Shown piece after piece: positions 8,186 through 16,238 of a stretch of DNA of 35,212 bases (position 1 is the stretch's first letter; every line of letters begins with the position of its first letter). The stretch is from NCBI GenBank assembly GCA_963621885.1, contig CAVFFT010000041.1, positions 1 to 35,212 on the forward strand, in the 5' to 3' direction. The translations under genes and the position numbers were made by a program. A model generated the notes under the pieces. That model ran no database searches. It saw only the letters and a list, made by a program, of their open reading frames with translations, and was not told the DNA's origin. Source of the DNA: UMGS1519 sp963621885 (GTDB lineage: Bacteria > Actinomycetota > Coriobacteriia > Coriobacteriales > Eggerthellaceae).

Positions 8186-9826
8186 ATGCCTGTCACCGAC
8201 ATGCTTACCCACAACGCGATGACTCATGGGGATGAGACCGCCCTTGTGGAGGTCAACCCCGCCATTCGCGATGACCGCGGCGTCTCATGGCGCGAATACG
8301 AACTGGTGGAGACCAATCCCGCGAACCGCTATCGCCGTCAGATCACCTGGCGCGCTTTCAACGAGCAGGCAAACCGCTTCGCCCACATGCTTATCAGCAG
8401 CGGCGTCGGCCGCGACGACAAAGTGGGCATTCTGCTGATGAACTGCCTCGAGTGGCTCCCCATCTATTTCGGCATTCTCAAGGCGGGCGCTGTCGCCGTG
8501 CCGCTGAACTACCGTTATGACGCAAGCGAAATCAAGTACTGCCTCGAGCTCGCCGATGTGACGACGCTCATTTTCGGGCCAGAATTCACCAGCCGCCTCG
8601 AGCAGATCAAGGACGAGATTCCGCAGGTGGAGCGCCGCTATTTCGTCGGCAAGGACTGCCCCGACTTCGCGGACAGCTACGACGACCGCGTGCGCCATTT
8701 CGCAACCGAAGAGCCGGACGTGCTGATTGCCGATTCCGACAACGCCGCAATCTACTTCAGCTCGGGCACCACCGGCTTCCCCAAGGCGATTCTGCACAAC
8801 CATGAAAGCCTGGTTGCCGCTTCGGAAACCGAGTCCCACCATCACGGCCAGACGCGCGACGACGTCTTCCTGTGCATCCCACCGCTGTACCACACCGGCG
8901 CCAAGATGCACTGGTTCGGCTCGCTTCGCAGCGGCAGCCGCGCGGTGCTTCTGCGTGGTGTGCGACCCGACTGGATCCTTCGCACGGTATCGGAAGAGAA
9001 CTGCACGATCGTGTGGCTGCTCGTGCCCTGGGCGCAGGACATCCTCGACGCCATCGAGCGCGGCGACGTGAATCTTGATGACTACCGCCTGAGCCAGTGG
9101 CGCCTCATGCACATTGGCGCGCAGCCGGTTCCCCCGTCGCTCATTCGCCGTTGGAAGCGCTACTTCCCGCATCACCAGTACGACACGAACTACGGCCTCT
9201 CCGAGTCCATCGGCCCAGGCTGCGTGCATCTGGGCGTGGAGAACATCGACAAGGTGGGCGCTATCGGCAAGCCCGGTTACGGCTGGGAAGCGGAAGTGCG
9301 TGACACCAACGATGTTCCCGTGAAGCCGGGCTCCGGCGATGTCGGCGAGCTGTGCGTACACGGTCGCGGCCTCATGACCTGCTACTACAAGAATCCTGAG
9401 GCGACCGCCGAGGTGCTCCGCGGCGACTGGCTCTATACGGGCGACATGGCAGAGATCGATGCCGACGGCTTCATCTACCTGGTCGACCGCAAGAAGGACG
9501 TCGTGATTTCGGGCGGCGAGAACATCTACCCCGTTCAGATCGAGGCCTATCTTGCCGCGCAACCCGACATCAAGGACGTGGCGGTCATCGGCCTTCCCGA
9601 TACGCGCCTGGGCGAGATTGCCTGCGCCATCATCGAGGTAAAGCCGGGCCACACGCTCACGGAAGAGCAGGTCAACGAGTTCTGCCTCGAGCTGCCCCGC
9701 TACAAGCGTCCGCGCAAGATCATCTTCGATGAGGTTCCGCGCAACCCAACCGGCAAGATCGAAAAGCCCCTGCTGCGCGAGCGCTACGGCGCCACCCGCC
9801 TCGTCGAGCGCGAGAGTGAAGCGTAG
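8186..9826 (+). CDS. AMP-dependent acyl-CoA synthetase/ligase
   Basis: A 546-residue class I adenylate-forming enzyme that would activate a carboxylic acid to its CoA thioester with ATP. The motifs run in order: P-loop YFSSGTTGFPKAIL (about 189-202), A5 loop NYGLSESIGPG, A7 YTGDMAEIDADGFIYLVDRKKD, hinge SGGENIYP, and the catalytic Lys in NPTGKIEKPLLRERYG near the C-terminus. The start at 8186 follows AAAGGG; a GTG at 8171 is a less likely start. Between about residues 20 and 60 there is a 20-residue tandem repeat (VEVNPAIRDDRGVSWREY then VETNPANRYRRQITWRAF). It is monocistronic, followed by a weak hairpin. The substrate (fatty, aromatic or other acid) cannot be told. Confidence 0.92.
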   Translation: MPVTDMLTHNAMTHGDETALVEVNPAIRDDRGVSWREYELVETNPANRYRRQITWRAFNEQANRFAHMLISSGVGRDDKVGILLMNCLEWLPIYFGILKAGAVAVPLNYRYDASEIKYCLELADVTTLIFGPEFTSRLEQIKDEIPQVERRYFVGKDCPDFADSYDDRVRHFATEEPDVLIADSDNAAIYFSSGTTGFPKAILHNHESLVAASETESHHHGQTRDDVFLCIPPLYHTGAKMHWFGSLRSGSRAVLLRGVRPDWILRTVSEENCTIVWLLVPWAQDILDAIERGDVNLDDYRLSQWRLMHIGAQPVPPSLIRRWKRYFPHHQYDTNYGLSESIGPGCVHLGVENIDKVGAIGKPGYGWEAEVRDTNDVPVKPGSGDVGELCVHGRGLMTCYYKNPEATAEVLRGDWLYTGDMAEIDADGFIYLVDRKKDVVISGGENIYPVQIEAYLAAQPDIKDVAVIGLPDTRLGEIACAIIEVKPGHTLTEEQVNEFCLELPRYKRPRKIIFDEVPRNPTGKIEKPLLRERYGATRLVERESEA

Positions 9827-9845
9827 GCAATTTGAAATTCAATGT

Positions 9846-9879
9846 GGAGGGCGAACGCAAGCCAAGATGCGCGCCCTCC
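9846..9879 (+). terminator. Possible terminator after the CoA ligase
   Basis: An 8-bp stem (GGAGGGCG with CGCCCTCC) with an 18-nt loop, 20 bp past the ligase stop, but with no T run. A TATAAT box at 9891-9896 follows and may start transcription of the next two genes; its -35 region is poor. Confidence 0.35.
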
Positions 9880-9954
9880 GCGCATCACGCTATAATGGCG
9901 CACTATAGTTTGACGCCTCTCCATAGTTCAACGACGCAATCGTAAGGAGTTCTT

Positions 9955-10053
9955 ATGGCCAGATATAAGATGAATTCGAAAAACGTCATCCAGATCATCA
10001 TCGCCGCCGTTATCACGATGGTGATTCTCGATCTGCTTAACGTGTGGCACTAG
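9955..10053 (+). CDS. Small single-span membrane peptide
   Basis: A 32-residue open frame with a good ribosome site (GTAAGGAG, 5-6 nt before ATG). After a short basic N-terminus (MARYKMNSKN) it has one hydrophobic stretch, VIQIIIAAVITMVILDLLNV, long enough to cross the membrane. Its stop lies 9 bp before the GTG of the NfeD-like gene, and the ribosome site of that gene overlaps its stop, so the two are likely translated together. No family is recognised; a helper or stability partner of the NfeD protein is a guess. Confidence 0.6.
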   Translation: MARYKMNSKNVIQIIIAAVITMVILDLLNVWH

Positions 10054-10062
10054 GAGTTCAGA

Positions 10063-10545
10063 GTGGACTACAACGCTTTTGTTTTCGTTGTCGGCCTCTG
10101 GGGCCTTGTGCTGTTCGGCTTTGCCATTGCCGAAATGGTCTCGCTCCGCGGCAACTGCTTTCATTTCTCGCTCGGCGCGATTGCCGCGCTCGCCTGCTAT
10201 TACTCCGGCCATGACGTACCGGTGCAGATAGGCGCTTTCGTTCTGGTGTCAGCCATTTCCTTTCTGGTGCTGCGACCGCTTTTCCGGAAAATCGCAAACA
10301 AGAATTCGGTGCGCCACGAAGAGGGGCTCGATGAGCTTGTCGGGCTCGAGGGCAAGGTCATCGCGAAGATCGATGTGGATGCCGACACCGGCCGCGTCGA
10401 AGTTGAGGGACGCCCTGTGAAGGCCATTCCCGAAGACCCGCGTCAGAAGTACAACGTGGGCGACCATGTGCTCGTCACCGACTACGATGGCGACCTGCTC
10501 ATCGTGAAGAAGCTTCCCAAGAAGCAGCAGAAGAAGCGCCACTAG
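10063..10545 (+). CDS. NfeD-like membrane protein
   Basis: A 160-residue short NfeD-family protein starting at GTG (AGGAG about 6 nt upstream). The N-terminal half has three hydrophobic segments (about 5-24, 31-46, 53-72), and the C-terminal half is a soluble OB-fold with LVGLEGKVIAKIDVDADTGRVEVEGRPVKAIPE and YNVGDHVLVTDYDGDLLIVKKL. NfeD proteins usually pair with SPFH/stomatin proteins and affect membrane organisation or quality control; no stomatin gene is in the window. The C-terminus is lysine-rich. A terminator follows at 10573. Confidence 0.85.
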   Translation: MDYNAFVFVVGLWGLVLFGFAIAEMVSLRGNCFHFSLGAIAALACYYSGHDVPVQIGAFVLVSAISFLVLRPLFRKIANKNSVRHEEGLDELVGLEGKVIAKIDVDADTGRVEVEGRPVKAIPEDPRQKYNVGDHVLVTDYDGDLLIVKKLPKKQQKKRH

Positions 10546-10572
10546 AGCGCATTTCAATCCGAATAACGCATT

Positions 10573-10600
10573 AGCCCGCTGCAAGGCGGGCTTTGTGTTT
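10573..10600 (+). terminator. Rho-independent terminator of the NfeD unit
   Basis: A perfect 7-bp stem (AGCCCGC/GCGGGCT) with a 6-nt loop and a T-rich tail, 28 bp after the NfeD-like stop. Its tail merges with the left end of the 38-bp repeat. Confidence 0.75.
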
Positions 10601-10628
10601 ATATCCGCCGAAACGAACATCCTCTTGA
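10591..10628. repeat. 38-bp direct repeat, copy 1
   Basis: Identical to 35158-35195 over 38 bp in the same orientation; the flanks differ on both sides (GGG before and GGTACGG after here, GGA before and CAGGTTA after at copy 2). Starting TGTG at 10594, it lies 91 bp before an OrfA-like start, which fits the left end of an IS3-family element. Confidence 0.9.
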
Positions 10629-10741
10629 GGTACGGGGATGAGGACAAATAGTTGGACCGAATCGGTCCGGTTAGGAGTCCCCAGATGCCAAGCTACGCGG
10701 AAGAGCAGAAGCGAATAGCCACCGAGGCCGCGAGGGCAGGT
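10594..10741 (+). mobile_element. IS3-family left-end fragment
   Basis: A possible left terminal region (10594 on), a palindrome GGACCGA-A-TCGGTCC at 10654-10668, a ribosome site TTAGGAG and then the first codons of an OrfA-like frame. The element breaks off near 10741, where the sequence becomes the middle of a PIN toxin gene on the other strand. The IS assignment rests on the OrfA-like N-terminus and layout only. Confidence 0.5.
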
Positions 10742-10765
10742 TTGCCTCCCTTTGTGAGCGCATAA
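10685..10765 (+). pseudogene. IS3-type OrfA N-terminal remnant
   Basis: A 26-codon frame whose first 19 residues (MPSYAEEQKRIATEAARAG) resemble the start of the helix-turn-helix OrfA of IS3-family transposases. The last 7 codons belong to the antisense of the truncated toxin gene. The remaining OrfA and all of OrfB are missing here; an OrfB C-terminal piece lies far away at 34935. Confidence 0.5.
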
Positions 10766-10911
10766 CTTAAATCGCCCAGCTGAGAAGGGCTCATCCATAG
10801 CTCGAACTCACCCAAGTATCCAAGCGCCATCAAGAGCCGTGTAGAATCGTAGAATGGTTCGCGTTTCCGCAGGAAATCAATCACGATATTCGTGTCGAGA
10901 AGGACCCTCAT
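10693..10911 (-). pseudogene. Truncated VapC/PIN-domain toxin
   Basis: The frame starts MRVLLDTNIVIDFLRKREPFY, the first strand and acidic residue (Asp6) of a PIN RNase, and stays convincing to about residue 58 (YALTKGGK). The remaining 14 residues are antisense IS sequence, so the protein is about half the usual 130-150 residues and lacks the later acidic residues of the active site. It overlaps the antitoxin stop by the ATGA arrangement (10908-10911), a classic toxin-antitoxin layout. Likely inactive. Confidence 0.75.
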
Positions 10912-11226
10912 GCAAAATCCTCCTCATTCGCAAGACCTCGGTCGATGAGCCGACGCCTCTTCGGTTCATCTTTGTCCAGATAGTCAAACTCGCTCGGCTC
11001 CACAATCGCGATGCTATCCACAAACGCAAGAGCTTTCGCCAAGCATTCCTTGTTGGGAGCCACGCGTTCCCTTCTTTCTTGGAATGGCTGGCGGCCGGTC
11101 TTCAAGATGTAATCGTAAAGTTCGTTGATGGCCTGCGATGCCGTATATCCCAGTTCACTAAGCACCTTGCTTCCCGCATCCCTTTTTTGAACGGGGCATC
11201 CTCGCAATAACCATTGTATCTTCCAT
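10908..11226 (-). pseudogene. Frameshifted RelB/DinJ-like antitoxin
   Basis: A strong ribosome site (GAGGAGG, 5 nt spacing) precedes an ATG at 11224-11226 that begins MEDTMVIARMPRSK, the start of a ribbon-helix-helix antitoxin. That frame then hits a stop, while the frame one base over continues DAGSKVLSELGYTASQAINELYDYI, the typical RelB/DinJ core, to the stop at 10908. Removing one base from the A6 run near 11182-11187 would restore one open frame. So there is a single-base insertion (or an assembly error) in a homopolymer. Together with the truncated toxin this is a decayed module. Confidence 0.72.
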
Positions 11227-11239
11227 GCGAACCTCCTCT

Positions 11240-11268
11240 GTTGTACGTATTGCTTGTATGAGTACAAC
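11240..11268. promoter_or_regulatory. Palindromic operator of the toxin-antitoxin module
   Basis: A perfect 7-bp inverted repeat (GTTGTAC at 11240-11246, GTACAAC at 11262-11268) just upstream of the antitoxin ribosome site, where an autoregulatory ribbon-helix-helix operator is expected. Positions 11269-11444 beyond it show no gene. Confidence 0.55.
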
Positions 11269-11444
11269 AGTGGTTTGTCGAGCAAGCCCATCAGGCCAGG
11301 CCTTTCATCGGCAAGACCTGGGCGCTCAAAAAAGCGAGCACCGTCACGGCACTCGCCCTGAAAAGCTGCTTGTTCATTACGTTCAAACGCTAACGCGGTC
11401 AACGACTAGGGTGTCAAAAGCCGCCTGGGTGTAGGTCGCCTTCA

Positions 11445-12742
11445 TCACGAGCTCACCCGACGGACGTGTGGCTTCGACCTCCACGATGATGGAACGCCTG
11501 CCGGCATGCACCGTATGCGCTTCGCCAAAACGCGCATCACCAGCACGATAACGATGCCGCAAGCAGCTAGTGCCGCCGCAATCACAAGCGCCATCGAATA
11601 CGAACCGGTGTTATCCACGCACTGCGCTGCAACCATGGGCCCGACAAGGTTCGCCAACGCAAAACCGCCGAACATGATGGCATAGTTCTGGCCGAAGTTC
11701 TTTGTTCCGAAAAGGTCACCGCAGAGGGACGGCATAACCGTCATCGTTCCGCCATAGCAAGCACCCGCAAGGATAATCGCGATGGCAAAAGTTGCGAAGC
11801 TGTTGGTTAGTGGAAAGATCACGAGCATGTCCACTGCGGTCACACCAAGTGCAATGAGCAGGGTGTTGTAGCGCCCAATGCGATCGGAAAGCGAGCCCAA
11901 GCCGAAGCGGCCAGCGAAGTTGCCCAGCGCGAGGAGGCTAACCTGAAGCGCCGCCTGAGCAGCGGTAAGGCCCACGAACTCGGCGCCGATGGAGGCAGCA
12001 TGGCTCGTGATCATGGCGCCGCTGCTGGTAGCGGCGATGAACATCAGGAACATGCACCAGAAAAGCGGGGTCTTTATCATCTCGCCCGAGGTGTAATCAC
12101 GGCCGACCGAAACGGTACCCGCATTTTCTTCGGGATTCCACCCAGCTGGGCGCCAATCATCTGCCGGCGTATTCACCAACCACGCAAAAGCCAGGTAGAG
12201 CACGAGCGGAATGGCACCCACGATGATGAGCGCGCTCGAAAGGTCGAAAGCCTCGACCAGGAAGGTTCCCAACGGGGCAAAAACGATGGGCATGAGTCCC
12301 GTGGTACCGATGCACAACCCGTTTGCAAAGCCTTCCTATCGGGGAACCACTTGGTGGCCGTGGACACCGCAGAGTTATAGGCAAGGCCAGCGCCGGCGCC
12401 ACCCAAGAGGCTGAACGTCAGGTAAAGCAGCACGACCGTACTCGCCTGCGACATGAGCATCCAGCCCAACGAAAGCAGCACGCCACCTGCTATGGCCAAC
12501 GGGCGCGTACCCAAACGCCGCTGCATCACACCGGAGACGAATCCCATGATGAACTGCATGACGAAGTGCAACGAATAAGCCAGTGAAACTTCGGAGGAAC
12601 TCCATCCGTGTGTCTGGATGAGCGGCGTAGTGAAAATAGACCACATGTAGGTAACGCCGGTAAGGCCCGCCGTAAGACAAGCAGCGAAAAGGATGACGTA
12701 TCGTTTGCGTTCAAGATTGGTCGAGGTGGTGCGATTGCCCAT
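11445..12742 (-). pseudogene. Frameshifted MFS transporter, OFA (oxalate/formate antiporter-like) family
   Basis: Two overlapping frames make up one 12-helix MFS protein of about 430 residues. The N-terminal part starts MGNRTTSTNLERKRYVILFAAC at 12742 and has helices 1-5, with the OFA-type segment YMWSIFTTPLIQTHGWSSSEVSLAYSL. The C-terminal part resumes LCIGTTGLMPIVFAPLGTF and carries helices 6-12, including GRFGLGSLSDRIGR. Around 12335-12345 the first frame reads DRKALQTGC where DRKGFANGLCIG is expected; restoring one G joins the frames. So there is a one-base deletion, real or from the assembly. Substrates of this family are small carboxylates. The start has a GGGCATCC-type weak ribosome region. 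Confidence 0.8.
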
Positions 12743-12993
12743 AGGATGCCCTTCTTGTAGTTGGCACGGTTATTGTCGGCTAGGTATCTGCCAAGATGAA
12801 GGGAGTCTATCGATATCCTCTCATCGCTTTATGTATCGAGGGCACACTTTTGGAAATAGCCGAATAATCTCGAATCATGCGGCTTGTGAACTGGGCTTTC
12901 ATTCGTATTCATCCATAGTTATGCAAGCGGGACAACTTACCCGCGCGTTAGTGCAAGACTTTATTCGACGCCAGGCTTTATGCGACGGCCACA

Positions 12994-13905
12994 TCACGCC
13001 ATCGCCAAGGCACCGATGCCACAGGCAATAAGCGCAATGGCCCCCAAGCGCCAGCCACTCACGGGAATGCGTTTGCATCCGAGCCAGCCCCGCGAATCGA
13101 TGATCATGCTGCCGATAAGCTGCGCGCACATCTGAATCGAGACGAGCATGCCAACTCCCAATATCGGCGTCACCGTAACGACGATAAGCACAGAGCACGC
13201 CCCGTACAAGCCTCCCAGCACTTGCCAAGGGCGCACGCGTTCGCCATCGCCTTGCTTGCGGCCGCCTCGCCCTGCGATAAGCGTATAGGCAAGCGCGCAG
13301 ATCATGCCGCCGATGAAGTTGATGAACGACGCCTCGAGCTGGCCAGTCGAAGAGGACAACATCGAGAGAATGGGCGCCTGAATGGCATTTGCCATGCCTG
13401 AAATAGCCATGAAAGCGGCGGCTGCGATACTACCGCACACCTCGCCAGAAGCACGCGAACCGGAAGTTTTCATCCTGCCGATGCTCACCACGATAATGCC
13501 GGCAGCAACGAGCATGAGGCCGAACAATCGCATAGGCGAGATAATCTTCTGCTCAAGGCCGAGGAAACCGAAAGCATCAAGGCAAGCGCCCGTAAGCAGC
13601 TTCCCAAACATCAAAATCATCAGTGTGAGTGCGATGCCCAGGCGGGGTGTCGAATAGACGGTCGAAATAATGATGATGAAGCCGAGCGCCCCGGTGCAGA
13701 GCTGCCAGAACGGCACTTGGGAGGCAGCGCCGAGATTCCCGCCACCAAACAGCAAAACGGCAATGGCAAGCACAAGCGCGCCTCCAGTGAAGGAGACAAG
13801 CGAAGATTTCGCGCGGCCAACATGGGTCGACAGCGCCGTATTCGTCGGCCCCTGTACAGAACTGCTAATGCCGTACAAAACGGCAAGGAGCATTGCACCC
13901 GCCAT
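12994..13905 (-). CDS. DMT-superfamily transporter with two YdcZ (DUF606) halves
   Basis: A 303-residue membrane protein with about ten hydrophobic segments. The two halves are related: MAGAMLLAVLYGISSSVQGPTNTALS and CGSIAAAAFMAISGMANAIQAPILS both begin with the YdcZ-type small-residue helix followed by Q-x-P, and both have a FTGG/FIGG motif (SFTGGALVLAIAV, NFIGGMICALAYT). This points to an inner-membrane permease of unknown substrate. The ATG at 13903-13905 with GGAGG 10 nt upstream is preferred over the ATG at 13926. The gene stands alone: a 251-bp gap follows it, and a terminator separates it from the oxidoreductase gene upstream. Confidence 0.85.
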   Translation of the reverse strand: MAGAMLLAVLYGISSSVQGPTNTALSTHVGRAKSSLVSFTGGALVLAIAVLLFGGGNLGAASQVPFWQLCTGALGFIIIISTVYSTPRLGIALTLMILMFGKLLTGACLDAFGFLGLEQKIISPMRLFGLMLVAAGIIVVSIGRMKTSGSRASGEVCGSIAAAAFMAISGMANAIQAPILSMLSSSTGQLEASFINFIGGMICALAYTLIAGRGGRKQGDGERVRPWQVLGGLYGACSVLIVVTVTPILGVGMLVSIQMCAQLIGSMIIDSRGWLGCKRIPVSGWRLGAIALIACGIGALAMA

Positions 13906-13963
13906 TTTCGGTGCGCCTCCATCCATTTACGCCATCCACCGATGGCTACTTTAAAACAATGTC

Positions 13964-13989
13964 GAGCCGCCGTGTGCCCACGGCGGCTC
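13964..13989 (-). terminator. Rho-independent terminator of the EthD-oxidoreductase unit
   Basis: A perfect 11-bp stem (13964-13974 with 13979-13989), TGCC loop, then ACATTGTTTT on the minus strand, about 118 bp after the oxidoreductase stop. Confidence 0.7.
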
Positions 13990-14107
13990 CGAGAAAGGAA
14001 GTTCAGTCTAGGCATTTCAACCGCTCGGATACATCTCTGCCTATCCATCCGAACTTGGTCGCTAACAATTGGGATGTAATTGCTTACCTGACTGTACGAA
14101 TTGTCCG

Positions 14108-16177
14108 TTAAATCTTCTGCGCCACCTCGCGGCCGTCGTAGATGGCGTGCTTCAGGAAGGAGTTCGCGCCGCCGAGGGTGGAGCCCACCTCGTAAGTCTC
14201 GGGGACGATTGCCTTCACCTGGTCATAGAACGTCGAGTCACGGCGCTCGGGCAGCATCACCATCACGCTGTCGCAGCTCTCCTCGGCCTCGCCGTCAGGC
14301 GTGTCGTACACGACCTTCTTGCGCTCCACCGCCTTGAGCGTGGCGTTACGCACCACCTTCACGCCATGCGTCTCGAACCACGGCTCCAGGCGCACCTTCA
14401 GGCGCACGGGGACGAGCCCGCCGAGTTCCTCGCCCTCGGCGAGGATGACGACCTCCTTGTTGCGGTGCGCGAGGAACGTGGCGCATTGCACGGCCTCGGC
14501 GCCGGAGCCCAGGATGACGATCTTCTTGCCCACGGGGAAGACCTTCTCGCTCATCTTGGCGAGCTTTTCGGGACCGAACATCTTCATCGGCACCTTGGCG
14601 AGCTTCGACATGCCCGGCACGGTGAACACGTTCTTGCGGTCGATGCCCGGCACCTCTTCGGCGCTCGGGATGAAGTAGGGCGAGCTGTTCGCGATGACGA
14701 CGGCGTCGGGGGCCTCCTTGCGAATGAGGTCGAGCGTCACGGCCGTGCCGGTCTTCACCTTAACGTCGCTCTTGCCAATCATCGTGGTGAGGTAGTCGAA
14801 GATGGGCATGACGTCCTCGCCCTTGTTGCCCTTGATCATGCTCGCGAGCTTGATGCGGCCACCGAGCTCGGCTTCGCGCTCGTACAGCGTCACGTCGTGG
14901 CCGCGTTTCTCGAGCGAAAGGGCGGCTTCCATGCCAGCGGGGCCACCGCCGATGATCATGACCTGCTTCTTCGTCTCCGCAGGCTTGATCTCGAGCAACT
15001 TCTCGCGGCCCAGGGCGGGATTCACGCGGCAAATGCGCGGGCTCGTCACCGGATCCTCGCACGACGCGCAGCGGGTGCAACGGCGAATCTCGTCGCAGCG
15101 GCCTTCCTTCACCTTGTTCGCGAACTCGGGATCGGCCCACAGATAGCGACCGTAAGCAACGATGTCGCAGTAGCCCTCGCGCAGCGCGCGCTCGCCCTTG
15201 TCCTCGTCCATGCGGCCAACGCCCACCACCGGGACGTTCACGGCCTCCTTGATCATCTTGGTCGAGGGCATCCACAGACTCAGGTTCTCGTAATCCTTCA
15301 TGTAGGGAACCATGTGCGGCTCGGGGTCAGGATACTCAAAGTAGTCGGGCACGTAACGGAACGGCTGCGGGCCGTAGCCGTAGCCGGTGACGCTGATGTA
15401 CTGGTAGCCGGCCGCCTCGAGGGCCTTGGCCGTCTCGACGGCGATTTCGGGAGTGATGCCCGGAACCAGCGGCGAGAACTCGATACCGTTGATGCGGGTT
15501 CCTATGAGGAAGTCGGGGCCGCACGTCTCGCGGATCTTGTCGAAGATATTCACCATGATGCGCACACGGTTCTCGACCGGCTGGAAGCTGTACTCGTCGT
15601 CGCGCTTGTTCCAGATAGGCGAGAGGAAACTGTTCAGGTAGTAGCCGTGGGCACCGTGGATCTCGACGCCGTCAAAGCCGGCCTTCCACAGGCGCACCGC
15701 CGCCTCGTAGATCCTCTGCTCGGCCTCGTGCACCTCGTCGAGCGTCAGGCCATGCGTGGCGCGACCCTCGGGTGCGGGGATGGGCAGCTCGTCCTCCTCG
15801 AGCGTGGAGGCCGAGGGCGGGCGCCCCTCGCCGAACACGGTCGCGGTCGGGCCGCCATGGTGCAGCTGGCCGACAATCTTTGCGCCGTGCCTCTTCACGC
15901 GGGTGGCAAGCTCCGTCAAGCCGGGGATGAACTTGTCATCGTAGGCGCATAGATAGATACCCCCCGGAGGGGCCTCGGTCCAGGCGATGCCGGAGATGTC
16001 GATGAGGCCCGTGCCGCCCTTCGCCATGCTCTCGTACAAATCGATGCCCGCGCTGCCATCGGCCGTGCCGTCTAGGTTCCAGCGCCACGTCGACTGCGGC
16101 GCCTTCATGATGCGGTTACGAATCGTAAAATTCGGAGCCAATTCGAGAGGCGACATCAGCATGTCATGATTGCCCAT
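14108..16177 (-). CDS. FMN/FAD/Fe-S flavin oxidoreductase (Old Yellow Enzyme / 2,4-dienoyl-CoA reductase / BaiCD-BaiH type)
   Basis: A 689-residue multidomain enzyme. Residues 1-350 form the OYE TIM barrel, with the active-site segment VEIHGAHGYYLNSFLSP (171-187; His174 and His177) and RINGIEFSP. A [4Fe-4S] site follows at Cys367, Cys370, Cys373 and Cys383 (C-x2-C-x2-C-x9-C then RVNPALG); this spacing is shorter than the C-x2-C-x3-C-x11-C of E. coli dienoyl-CoA reductase. Then come two dinucleotide folds: IIGGGPAGMEAAL (about 408-420) for FAD and ILGSGAEAVQC for NAD(P)H. Family members reduce conjugated double bonds, including the steroid enoyl-CoA steps BaiCD and BaiH. The gene lies 61 bp after an EthD gene in one unit and has AGGAAGGG before the ATG. 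A close paralogue is at 22346. Substrate unknown. Confidence 0.93.
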   Translation of the reverse strand: MGNHDMLMSPLELAPNFTIRNRIMKAPQSTWRWNLDGTADGSAGIDLYESMAKGGTGLIDISGIAWTEAPPGGIYLCAYDDKFIPGLTELATRVKRHGAKIVGQLHHGGPTATVFGEGRPPSASTLEEDELPIPAPEGRATHGLTLDEVHEAEQRIYEAAVRLWKAGFDGVEIHGAHGYYLNSFLSPIWNKRDDEYSFQPVENRVRIMVNIFDKIRETCGPDFLIGTRINGIEFSPLVPGITPEIAVETAKALEAAGYQYISVTGYGYGPQPFRYVPDYFEYPDPEPHMVPYMKDYENLSLWMPSTKMIKEAVNVPVVGVGRMDEDKGERALREGYCDIVAYGRYLWADPEFANKVKEGRCDEIRRCTRCASCEDPVTSPRICRVNPALGREKLLEIKPAETKKQVMIIGGGPAGMEAALSLEKRGHDVTLYEREAELGGRIKLASMIKGNKGEDVMPIFDYLTTMIGKSDVKVKTGTAVTLDLIRKEAPDAVVIANSSPYFIPSAEEVPGIDRKNVFTVPGMSKLAKVPMKMFGPEKLAKMSEKVFPVGKKIVILGSGAEAVQCATFLAHRNKEVVILAEGEELGGLVPVRLKVRLEPWFETHGVKVVRNATLKAVERKKVVYDTPDGEAEESCDSVMVMLPERRDSTFYDQVKAIVPETYEVGSTLGGANSFLKHAIYDGREVAQKI

Positions 16178-16238
16178 AGTTTTCGTTCCCTTCCTGTCCT
16201 TTCGGTCTAACTCGGCCGTCTCTCCCGTTCAGATGCCT

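Noticed and set aside
8285..9652. 455-codon open frame on the minus strand
   Set aside because: Antisense shadow of the CoA ligase, which carries all adenylate-forming motifs.
14069..15952. 627-codon open frame on the plus strand
   Set aside because: It lies antisense to the flavin oxidoreductase, has no ribosome site and a His/Leu/Val/Arg-rich composition typical of the complement of a GC-rich gene.
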